37,309 nucleotides of DNA from Pirellula staleyi DSM 6068 (GTDB taxonomy: Bacteria > Planctomycetota > Planctomycetia > Pirellulales > Pirellulaceae). Below the pieces are notes generated by a model. The model searched no databases. It was not told the origin of the DNA and saw only the letters and a program-made list of their open reading frames with translations. Position numbers and translations under genes: made by a program. Every line of letters starts with the position of its first letter. Within the stretch, counting starts at the first letter, position 1. This document shows positions 1 to 7,622 of this stretch, piece after piece. The stretch spans positions 1 to 37,309 of the forward strand of contig CAMDKL010000048.1 of NCBI GenBank assembly GCA_945900945.1, written 5' to 3'.

Positions 1-93
1 AAACGCTTCTAACAAAAGTGCTTCGCCGAAAAGCAATGGAACCAGTCGATAGTTATGCTTGTCCGTCAGGAAGTCGGCAATCGAAACATGGTG

Positions 94-1497
94 TTAGCCG
101 AACATATATCTAAAGAGGAGGAACAGCGTACCCGACATGGTCAGGCAGACCGGCAGAGTCAGAACCCAAGCGAGCAGTATCTTGGTGATCATACTTCGTT
201 CCAAGTTGTTCACACCGCCGGAAGCAAACATGGCACCAGCAATTCCAGACGATAGGACGTGGGTCGTGCTTACGGGAAGTCCGAGGTAGGTTGAAGCGGC
301 GATGGTACTCGCGGCCACGATTTCTGCCGACGCTCCCTGGGCGTATGTCAAATGGGTCTTACCGATCTTTTCTCCAATGGTTACCACGATCCGCTTCCAA
401 CCGATCATCGTCCCTATACCGAGCGAAAGCGCGATGAGCACGATGACCCAGGTTGGTGAGTAGTCCGTATGCATTTTCAAAGCCTCTGCGCTTTCGAATA
501 GCGATTTCATGGATTTCGAGTTGGAGTACTTAGGGTCGTCCTTGAGATGCTTCGTTTCATTTCGGAGCAGAAGGATGTTCTTTCGAATCTCAAAGGCAGG
601 CGTTTCTCCTCGAACAGATAAATCCGTAGTCGCTGAAGTTAAGCTGGCCAGAAGCGTTAGAGGCCCCCGTGCCTTGTCGAGGACCACCTTAAGGGTTGAA
701 GCCGAAGGATCGGATTCTAACTTTTCCCAGTTTCGCTGGACCACTGATACGCGGTCCGCTATTTCATTCTTTGCGATCCGATCGTCCAAAGCAAACTTGG
801 CTGGCACAATCCCGATCAAAATGAGCATCATCAAGCCGATCCCCTTTTGACCGTCGTTAGAGCCGTGCGAAAAGGAAACCAAACCGCATGTGCAAATCAG
901 AATGCAGCGAATCCAAAGCGGCGGCGGCGTGTTCCCCTCGGGTGCTTTAAAAACGGAGGCATTCTTTTTTAAGGCGAGCGCAAGCAGACTTAGCAGCATC
1001 AGCGCCAGAATAAATCCGAAAAGAGGCGATATCAAAAGAGATAGTCCGACTTCGCCTGCTTTATGCCAATTCACAGCCGCCTCGCCTGTGCCTGGCAACA
1101 GACTGTAAGCGATTCCCACACCGATGATCGCACCAACTAGAGTGTGCGAGCTCGATGCTGGTATGGAGAGGAGCCAAGTTCCCAAGTTCCAGAAAATAGC
1201 CGTAAGTAAGATCGCAGCCACCATTCCCAAACTATGGACCATGTTTTGATCCACCAGCGTTTCCACGGGGAGCATGTTGATGATCCCCATCGCGACAGCG
1301 GTTCCACCCACGAACACTCCAATTCCATTCAAGATCCCAGATAGCATTACTGCCCGCCACGGTTTCATCGAATTTGTATAGATGACCGTTGCAACGGCGT
1401 TGGCAGTGTCGTGGAATCCGTTAATGAACTCGAACGCACAGACGCACACGATGCACATAAGCAAAAGAACCGAGGAACCGAAATCGAGTCCGAACAC
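94..1497 (-). CDS. pit: PiT-family inorganic phosphate transporter
   Basis: This is an integral membrane permease of the PiT family, which imports inorganic phosphate (often as a metal-phosphate complex) using H+ or Na+. The 467 residues contain the duplicated family signature: GFHDTANAVATVIYT near residue 27 and a matching C-terminal half with STIAASTYLGLPVSTTHVL. Hydrophobic segments fill both halves and are separated by a hydrophilic loop of roughly residues 230-345 (DDRIAKNEIADR onward), as in other bacterial PiT proteins with a long central loop. The start is a GTG: a strong GGAGG lies 7 bases upstream of it, which supports this choice. It is read alone on this strand, and no PhoU-like partner is visible in the 93 bases downstream. 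Family assignment is secure; the ion coupling is not visible from sequence. Confidence 0.93.
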   Translation of the reverse strand: MFGLDFGSSVLLLMCIVCVCAFEFINGFHDTANAVATVIYTNSMKPWRAVMLSGILNGIGVFVGGTAVAMGIINMLPVETLVDQNMVHSLGMVAAILLTAIFWNLGTWLLSIPASSSHTLVGAIIGVGIAYSLLPGTGEAAVNWHKAGEVGLSLLISPLFGFILALMLLSLLALALKKNASVFKAPEGNTPPPLWIRCILICTCGLVSFSHGSNDGQKGIGLMMLILIGIVPAKFALDDRIAKNEIADRVSVVQRNWEKLESDPSASTLKVVLDKARGPLTLLASLTSATTDLSVRGETPAFEIRKNILLLRNETKHLKDDPKYSNSKSMKSLFESAEALKMHTDYSPTWVIVLIALSLGIGTMIGWKRIVVTIGEKIGKTHLTYAQGASAEIVAASTIAASTYLGLPVSTTHVLSSGIAGAMFASGGVNNLERSMITKILLAWVLTLPVCLTMSGTLFLLFRYMFG

Positions 1498-1925
1498 AGG
1501 CTATCCTCCGAGCATATTCCAGAAATGTTCAGTGTACTTGTTACCAAAAAATGGCCGACTTAACATGCACAACCAGGCGCTTCGGATATTAAGGTTTGAT
1601 GAAGCTTTTCGTAGCCGGTCAAAGCAGGCGTCTCCAAAATGCCTCAAGGCTCGCGTTGCATCCCCTTTTTGTCGGCTCTTTTTGACACTTTTAAGTGAAC
1701 GCCATTCGCTCCCAAGCTCCAGCTTGGGAACGCACACTCTGGAAGCACTGCTTCCCGGACCCTGCATTCGACCGGCACGACTATCATTCCTCGGAGCAGA
1801 ACGGATGTTCTGCCAGTACCTGCAGGGTGTCGAAGCAGAGCTTCTGGGACTCTCGTCACCCTAGCGGAATTGCTAAATGGGTAACTTTCAACTAGGATAA
1901 CAGGAGAGGAAAAGCTGGTCCGGCG
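1498..1925. other. Palindrome-rich intergenic gap between pit and the DUF1549 gene
   Basis: This 428-base gap separates two divergent genes. Short open frames cross it but have no recognisable composition or start signal. It holds a cluster of perfect short inverted repeats: CCCAAGCT/AGCTTGGG (1711-1728), GGAAGCA/TGCTTCC (1741-1755) and GAAGC/GCTTC around 1830-1842. Promoters for both flanking genes should lie here, but I cannot identify them. Confidence 0.6.
1711..1755. repeat. Tandem short palindromes (CCCAAGCT and GGAAGCA hairpins)
   Basis: Two perfect inverted repeats lie side by side: an 8-bp arm pair with a CC loop at 1711-1728 and a 7-bp arm pair with a single-base loop at 1741-1755. 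From general knowledge, sequences of this kind (an inverted CCCAAGCT unit followed by GGAAGC.GCTTCC) recur between genes in planctomycete and cyanobacterial genomes. Function is unknown; a hairpin in RNA or a REP-like element is possible. Confidence 0.55.
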
Positions 1926-4217
1926 ATGTCTAGCTCAATCCTTGTTGCCTGTTCGGCAATCCCTCCAACTGGATTCCCAATGATTTCCTTGCCCTATCCC
2001 CTATCCGCAAAACGCTCTGGCTTTTGGTTTATTGGATTTATTGCAATAGGAGCAATAGCTTGCTTTGGGTCAGAGCCGGCCACCACCGACGCGGCTTCCA
2101 AATCAACTTTGAAATTCGAGCTTGATATCCAGCCCATTCTCACCGCTCGCGGTTGCAATTCGGGCCCTTGCCATGGCAAAGCGCGAGGACAAAATGGGTT
2201 TGCATTGTCGCTGCTCGGTTTCGATGCCAACATGGACTACGAAGCGATCGTCAAGAACTCCCGCGGTCGCCGACTCTCTTTTGCTTCACCCAATGAGAGC
2301 TTGCTCCTAAACAAAGCTGTCGGTAGACAACCGCACGGTGGTGGTATCCGCTTTAGCGAAACGGACGAAGACTATCGCTTGCTTTTGGACTGGATCCAAG
2401 GCGGAGTTTCTCGCACAACCGACACCGATCCCAAACTGCTCAGCATTGCCGTCTCTCCCGACCCACATTCCATGATCGCTGGCCAGCATGAGTTGCTGAC
2501 TGTGACCGCCAAGTACAACAATGGCTTACTTCGCGATGTAACTCAAATGTGTGCTTTTCAGTCCAACGAACCTGCGATCGTTTCAATCGCGTCCAACGGC
2601 CGTTTGCAAGCTGGAGCATTGCCCGGCGAAGCGACCATTATGGCAAGGTACATGGGCAGAATTGCGACTTGGAGCACCGCCGTTCCGCGACCGGTTGCTG
2701 TACCGAGCCAGCAATATGAGTCCTTACCAAGAAACAACTTCATCGATGAATTGGTATACCGAAAGCTCGCTACACTTAATATCCTACCAAGCCAAACGTG
2801 CAGTGAGTCCCAGTTTGTACGAAGACTCTATCTAGATGCAATCGGTCGGTTGCCCACGCCTGAGGAATTGACTGCATATGAACTTGATTCCGAGCCAAAC
2901 AAACGATCGCGATGGGTCAGGTCCGTGCTCGATCAACCCGAGTACGCGGACTTTTGGGCGAACAAGTGGGCCGATCTTCTACGTCCCAATCCCTACCGTG
3001 TCGGCATTAAGGCGACGTATAGCCTCGACGCTTGGTTGCGAGATGCATTTCGCAAGAACCTTCCGTACGATCAGTTTGTCCGCCAGATTGTTACGGCTCA
3101 GGGAAGCACATGGCGAAACGGTGCGGTCACTATCTTTCGAGACCGTCGTGAACCAGAAGAAATCACAACGATGGTTAGCCAGTTGTTCCTGGGGGTGCGA
3201 TTGGAATGTGCCAAATGCCATCAGCATCCGTTTGAAGTCTACAGCCAAGCTGATTTTTTTGGCATGGCCGCTTTCTTTGCGAAAGTTGGCTACAAAGGAA
3301 CGGGACTTTCACCTCCGATTTCCGGCGGTGAAGAAATCGTGTTTGCAAAAGACAAAGGCGAAGTAAAACACCCTTTGACCAATGAGGTGTTGCCACCCAA
3401 GGCACTTACGGGCACATCACCAGAACCATTACCAAGTCAAGATCCACGAGTCAGTTTGGCCGATTGGATGCTTTCGGTAGATAACCCTACCTTTTCACAA
3501 GTTGCCGTCAATCGGATTTGGGCGGAAGTGATCGGAGTCGGGATTGTGGATCCTGTCGACGACTTGCGAGCAACCAATCCACCGAGCAACGCTGCGTTAC
3601 TTTCCTCGCTAGCGATTCATTTTCGCGAGCTCGGTTTCGACCCAAAAAAACTGTTGCACACGATTTTCACGAGCCAAGTGTATGCATTATCGTCGCAACC
3701 CAACGAGTCCAACTCTGCGGATTCTCGGAATTTTTCAAGACACTATCGCAGACGATTGAAAGCCGAGGTTCTATCGGACGCAATCTCGGACATAACACTA
3801 CAACCGGAAGACTTTGATGGGATGCCCAAAGAGACTCGAGCTATGCAGCTTTGGACACATCGGACCAACTCGGAGCTGCTGGATGCATTTGCTCGTCCCG
3901 ACCCCAACCAAGACCCTCCATGCGAACGCGTCGTCGGGACAACCATGACGCAAACGCTCCATCTCATGAACGCGTCGCACATCCTAAAGCGAATCGCAGC
4001 AGACGGCGGGCGATGTGAACAGCTTGCAAAATCCGACAAGGACGCAGCCACTATTGTTTCCCAACTTTATTTGACGATTTTCAATCGAAAACCCGATGAA
4101 ACAGAAATCAGCTCACTTGAAGCTGAGTTTGCTAAACCCAATGTTGACCGACGCCGACTGGTCGAAGACATCATGTGGTCCATGCTCAATTCACCCGAGT
4201 TCCTCTATTTGGACTAG
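1926..4217 (+). CDS. Secreted DUF1549/DUF1553 cytochrome-like protein with Ig-like domain
   Basis: This belongs to the large planctomycete family carrying DUF1549 and DUF1553, exported proteins often grouped with cytochrome-c-like domains and of unproven function. An export segment (FWFIGFIAIGAIACFG) lies near residues 33-48. Next comes a haem-like motif with unusual spacing, C77-x4-C82-H83 (GCNSGPCHGKARGQNGF), then an Ig-like (BIG2-type) region at about 170-255. DUF1549 covers about 268-460 and includes a canonical C428-AK-C431-H432; DUF1553 runs from about 500 to the end. The start is uncertain: ATG at 1926 gives a long n-region, while ATG at 1980 (MISLPYPLSAKR) would give a more ordinary signal peptide. 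AGGAG at 1902-1906 is rather far from either. It is followed 13 bases later by a DUF1501 gene, its standard partner. Confidence 0.92.
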   Translation: MSSSILVACSAIPPTGFPMISLPYPLSAKRSGFWFIGFIAIGAIACFGSEPATTDAASKSTLKFELDIQPILTARGCNSGPCHGKARGQNGFALSLLGFDANMDYEAIVKNSRGRRLSFASPNESLLLNKAVGRQPHGGGIRFSETDEDYRLLLDWIQGGVSRTTDTDPKLLSIAVSPDPHSMIAGQHELLTVTAKYNNGLLRDVTQMCAFQSNEPAIVSIASNGRLQAGALPGEATIMARYMGRIATWSTAVPRPVAVPSQQYESLPRNNFIDELVYRKLATLNILPSQTCSESQFVRRLYLDAIGRLPTPEELTAYELDSEPNKRSRWVRSVLDQPEYADFWANKWADLLRPNPYRVGIKATYSLDAWLRDAFRKNLPYDQFVRQIVTAQGSTWRNGAVTIFRDRREPEEITTMVSQLFLGVRLECAKCHQHPFEVYSQADFFGMAAFFAKVGYKGTGLSPPISGGEEIVFAKDKGEVKHPLTNEVLPPKALTGTSPEPLPSQDPRVSLADWMLSVDNPTFSQVAVNRIWAEVIGVGIVDPVDDLRATNPPSNAALLSSLAIHFRELGFDPKKLLHTIFTSQVYALSSQPNESNSADSRNFSRHYRRRLKAEVLSDAISDITLQPEDFDGMPKETRAMQLWTHRTNSELLDAFARPDPNQDPPCERVVGTTMTQTLHLMNASHILKRIAADGGRCEQLAKSDKDAATIVSQLYLTIFNRKPDETEISSLEAEFAKPNVDRRRLVEDIMWSMLNSPEFLYLD

Positions 4218-4230
4218 TTGAAAGGTATCT

Positions 4231-5547
4231 ATGCTTCGAAGAACTTATTTGCAGCTGGGTCTGGCAGGACTCGCGGGTGGCAGTTTTGTCGACCTGCTAG
4301 CCATGCGTAATGCCTCAGCTGGCGAGACCAAAGGTGGGGCCAAACCGAAGAGTAACTGCATCTTGATTTGGATGGATGGCGGTCCGACCCATTTCGAAAC
4401 ATTCGATCCGAAACCAGAAGCTCCCGCTGAGATTCGAGGCGAGTTTCGGCCCATCGAAACCAATGTTTCGGGTATACGTATTTGCGAGCACTTGCCGAAG
4501 CTGGCCAAGATTGCGGACAAGTATGCGATCATTCGATCCGTACATCACAACCAAGCGAACCACGGTGCTGGCAACCATTACATGATGACCGGTGCTCCGC
4601 CTCGCATCCCTGTCGGATGTGGGGCTTTCGTCAGTTTCCATCCGAGCCTCGGTTCGGTGGCCGCCCTGGAACGCCCAGCTCCTCACGGTATGCCGAGTTA
4701 TTTTACAATGCCAAGTATGTCGCGATCGGGTGGTCCCAATTTTCTTGGTGCCAAATATGCTCCTTTTGTAGTTGCAAACGATCCGAACAACGAACAGTTT
4801 CGAGTGCGCGATGTAGAGCTACCAAAGGATTTGCTTACGGAGCGTTTTGGAAAACGTCAGGATTTACGAAAGTTAGTGGATCGTATGCCGAGGTACAGTG
4901 ACCCACAAGTAAGTGATCCTGTAAGCTCGTACGACGAAAATTATCAACAAGGGTACGATTTGGTGATGACGCCGGAGGCTCAAAAGGCTTTCGACATTCA
5001 TAGCGAACCAGCTGAGATACGCGAGGCCTATGGTCGCAACAGTTTTGGCCAACGTGCTTTATTAGCAAGAAGGCTCGTCGATGCTGGCGTTCCGTTTGTA
5101 ACCATTTACGATGGCGGCTGGGATCACCATTCCGACCTGTTTGGAGCTTTGAAAAAACGCTTGCCCTCATGGGATCAAACGGTCGCGACCTTGATCAACG
5201 ATCTGGACCAACGTGGAATGCTAGAAACCACTATGGTCATTGCACTCGGTGAGTTTGGACGAACACCCAAGATCAGCACATTGGCTGGACAGGACAAAGC
5301 AGGTCGTGACCATTGGGCCAATGCGATGTCGATTCTGTTCGCAGGTGGTGGAACGCCCGGCGGACAAGTAGTCGGTGCGACGGACCGACAAGGTCACTCC
5401 GCAAGCGAACGAGTTCTCTCCCCCGAAAACTATGTCTCGACCGTCTATCGCAAACTTGGAATCGATCCTGCCAAGATCTACTACACCCCCTCCGGCCGAC
5501 CGACTCACCTAGTCAGCGACCATACCCCTATCCAGGAACTGATGTAA
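4231..5547 (+). CDS. DUF1501 protein with Tat-like signal (sulfatase-like fold)
   Basis: This 438-residue DUF1501 protein begins with a twin-arginine-like leader (MLRRTYLQLGLAGLAGGSF), suggesting export in a folded state, perhaps with a metal. DUF1501 proteins are related to the alkaline phosphatase/sulfatase superfamily. Matching motifs here are ILIWMDGGPTHFETFDPKP near residue 46, IYDGGWDHHSDLFG near 291, MVIALGEFGRTPKI near 334 and GRDHWANAMSILFAGG near 358. The start has AAAGG 6 bases upstream, and the 13-base gap to the DUF1549 gene indicates co-transcription. The two families are found together hundreds of times in planctomycetes; the substrate has not been established, though polysaccharide-related roles have been proposed. 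No residue expected of the family is obviously missing. Confidence 0.93.
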   Translation: MLRRTYLQLGLAGLAGGSFVDLLAMRNASAGETKGGAKPKSNCILIWMDGGPTHFETFDPKPEAPAEIRGEFRPIETNVSGIRICEHLPKLAKIADKYAIIRSVHHNQANHGAGNHYMMTGAPPRIPVGCGAFVSFHPSLGSVAALERPAPHGMPSYFTMPSMSRSGGPNFLGAKYAPFVVANDPNNEQFRVRDVELPKDLLTERFGKRQDLRKLVDRMPRYSDPQVSDPVSSYDENYQQGYDLVMTPEAQKAFDIHSEPAEIREAYGRNSFGQRALLARRLVDAGVPFVTIYDGGWDHHSDLFGALKKRLPSWDQTVATLINDLDQRGMLETTMVIALGEFGRTPKISTLAGQDKAGRDHWANAMSILFAGGGTPGGQVVGATDRQGHSASERVLSPENYVSTVYRKLGIDPAKIYYTPSGRPTHLVSDHTPIQELM

Positions 5548-5623
5548 TCGTGTTTTTGCAGCGTTATGGCAAAGCGAGAACGCGATTTTCTCTACCGTGC
5601 TTCGTACGGAAAATTAGTGGCAC

Positions 5624-5665
5624 AGGCTTCCAGCCTGTGGACGTCAAATCACAGGCTGGAAGCCT
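5624..5665. repeat. Nested inverted repeat between operon genes 2 and 3
   Basis: A 15-bp arm at 5624-5638 (AGGCTTCCAGCCTGT) is repeated perfectly in inverted orientation at 5651-5665, with a 12-base loop. Each arm is also nearly self-palindromic (ACAGGCT-tcc-AGCCTGT; AGGCT-gga-AGCCT), so either one large or two small hairpins can form. From general knowledge this GTGFQPV-type repeat is abundant in planctomycete genomes. It lies between the DUF1501 gene and the PPC-domain gene and could attenuate or stabilise the transcript. Confidence 0.8.
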
Positions 5666-5702
5666 ATACCACAATGAAGAACCGATAGTCATTTTCCGCT
5701 CG

Positions 5703-7160
5703 ATGCTAAGTTGTGCCGTATTGGCAGCAAGTTCGGTGGGTGCACTTCATGCCGCCGAAAAACCAGAACTCACGCGAATTTTCCCGGCAGGTGGCCAAGC
5801 GGGTACCGTGGTTGATGTCGAAGCGACTGGTAAATTCCCAGTCTGGCCAATTCAAGCTTGGTCGGATACCGATTCCATCCGGTGGTCGTTTGAGGAAAAG
5901 TCAGGAAAGCTAAAGGCAAACATTGACGCGAGCGCGAAGTCTGGACGGCACTGGTTACGATTGTATCATCCCAATGGAGCAACATCGGTTCGGCCCTTTC
6001 TTGTTAGTAATGCAGCCGAACAGATTGAGGTAGAACCCAATAATCGCATTGCCGATGCGAACGCGATTGCTTCGATCCCATTTTGCTATCACGGTGCACT
6101 AAGCAAACGTGGAGACGTGGACTTGTTTTCGACGGTGCTATCAGCTGGTCAACGGCTGGTAGCGACCGTGGACTCATCGCAACTGTTGCGAACCCCAGTC
6201 GATGCAAGCTTACAACTTTTGGACTCTCGCGGATTCGTAGTCGCGGAGAATCTGGATCACTTCGGGCTTGATCCATGCTTGGATTTCATTGCACCGCGTG
6301 AGAGCAAGTACTTTGTTCGTGTGTTTGGTTTTCCGACAACGCCGGATAGCACCATTGCCTTCGGCGGAGGAGCCGATTGGATCTATCGACTTCGGCTCCA
6401 ACCTGGCGACGAACCATTACGGGATCCTGCACACTCAAGTCCGTTTCCTGCCCAGAGTAATATTTTAACGATGGAGCCCGACTCGGCTGCTCTTCGCGAT
6501 GATGCGTTGTCGATCGAATTGCCAGCCCATGTACGCGGCTCGATCTCTCATACCGGTCAGCAAAGCTTTCTTCGCTTTCGAGCGGTCGCAGGGCAACAAT
6601 ACCGAGTTCAACTGATCGCTCGAGAACTTGGTTCCGAGTTGGATGCGACGGTAGCCATCCTGGATTCTCAGGGCAAGCAACTAACGAAACAGGACGATGT
6701 CGGCAACGATCGTGATCCTGATTTGAAATGGAAAGCCCCTACAGATGGTGAGTATTTCATCGAAGTCAAAGACTTTCACCAAGCAGGTGGTCCGGGCTTT
6801 GGATTCGAACTAATGGTCCAGGTTCTAGTTCCTGACTTTCAACTTTCGATACCCAGTGATCTGGTACAGGTTTCGATTGGAAAAGAAACAGAAATACAGG
6901 TCAAATTGGATCGCGAGTCCGATTTCAAAGGGGAGATTTGTGTGTCGCTCGAGGGTATCCCCGAGGGAGTAGATTGTCCCGTAGTAAAATCGATTCATGG
7001 CAGCGACACTGAGAAAAAGATAACGCTTCGAGTCAAAAGCACGGTTCCGGTACAAGGCCCTGTGAGAATCTCCGCGAAAGCCGCTGGCTCTTCCGAAGCC
7101 GTTCGCTTGGCTACAACGGGTGATGAAAAGCCAATCTGGCTGAGTAGCGTTGCGGAATAA
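5703..7160 (+). CDS. Secreted protein with two PPC (pre-peptidase C-terminal) domains
   Basis: This 485-residue protein has a short export signal (MLSCAVLAASSVGALHAA) followed by an IPT/TIG-like segment (ELTRIFPAGGQAGTVVDVEA, residues 23-42). A first PPC-like beta-sandwich begins at VEPNNRIADANAIASIPF and includes GDVDLFSTVLSAGQRL. A second (about residues 280-380) contains FLRFRAVAGQQYRVQL and APTDGEYFIEVKD. PPC domains are adhesive or folding modules and no enzymatic domain is visible. A longer open frame extends upstream to 5313, but that part overlaps the DUF1501 gene and reads through the repeat at 5624-5665, so I start at ATG 5703; the exact start lacks a clear ribosome-binding site. 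As third gene of the operon it probably acts at the cell surface with the two preceding proteins. Confidence 0.82.
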   Translation: MLSCAVLAASSVGALHAAEKPELTRIFPAGGQAGTVVDVEATGKFPVWPIQAWSDTDSIRWSFEEKSGKLKANIDASAKSGRHWLRLYHPNGATSVRPFLVSNAAEQIEVEPNNRIADANAIASIPFCYHGALSKRGDVDLFSTVLSAGQRLVATVDSSQLLRTPVDASLQLLDSRGFVVAENLDHFGLDPCLDFIAPRESKYFVRVFGFPTTPDSTIAFGGGADWIYRLRLQPGDEPLRDPAHSSPFPAQSNILTMEPDSAALRDDALSIELPAHVRGSISHTGQQSFLRFRAVAGQQYRVQLIARELGSELDATVAILDSQGKQLTKQDDVGNDRDPDLKWKAPTDGEYFIEVKDFHQAGGPGFGFELMVQVLVPDFQLSIPSDLVQVSIGKETEIQVKLDRESDFKGEICVSLEGIPEGVDCPVVKSIHGSDTEKKITLRVKSTVPVQGPVRISAKAAGSSEAVRLATTGDEKPIWLSSVAE

Positions 7161-7622
7161 GGCAAACTGTTTTTCGGCCAACGCAGGATTCATCCTTTCT
7201 TATTAAAGTCATCATACGATCTGAATGGTCGCGGGTTTTAAACCTCCTCGTTGTGATTGTTTGTCGCGTGACTCGGATCGCTTGTCAGGTAAAATACTAC
7301 CTTGAGTTAGAGGTTGTCGCGATCCATCTTGGTGGTTCCAAAGCGAACGGCAAACTATCAGGATTTGCAAATCCTACGTCACGATTTCTTACTTACCTTC
7401 AAGCCGCATTGAGTTCATCGCCAATTGTCACCCTTACTCCTCTATCGACTCACGATGACCGAGGGCGAGGGCAAGACTCAACGCAAGTCAAAAACTCCCG
7501 ATCGAGCACTTCGTGTCCACCGTTTTGTTCTGGCTCTTTTTCGTGCTCGTGCACGCGCACGAGCACCTTTTCACTGAGCACGAGCACGACATTTGCGTTT
7601 GATTGCCCTATCAATGGCTACA
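7161..7622. other. Gap between convergent genes, with a hairpin; no gene seen
   Basis: This 462-base region lies between two genes that converge. The one open frame across it (7253-7789) has no family resemblance and runs into the CocE gene on the other strand. The notable content is the GTGCTCGTGC hairpin at 7543-7566 followed by GAGCACGAGCACGAC at 7576-7590. Confidence 0.6.
7543..7566. repeat. GTGCTCGTGC/GCACGAGCAC inverted repeat
   Basis: A perfect 10-bp inverted repeat with a 4-base loop (ACGC) is followed 9 bases later by a further GAGCACGAGCAC run that could compete for pairing. It lies between convergent genes, so a role as a bidirectional transcription end is possible, but there is no clean T-run. 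GAGCACGAGCAC-type repeats are common between planctomycete genes. Confidence 0.6.

Noticed and set aside
1501-1864. Open frames of 60-160 codons in the gap before the DUF1549 gene
   Set aside because: They cross palindromic repeats, overlap one another in several frames and have no start signals or family character.
5313-5702. N-terminal extension of the PPC-domain gene
   Set aside because: It overlaps the DUF1501 gene in another frame and reads through a palindromic repeat; a signal peptide begins at 5703.
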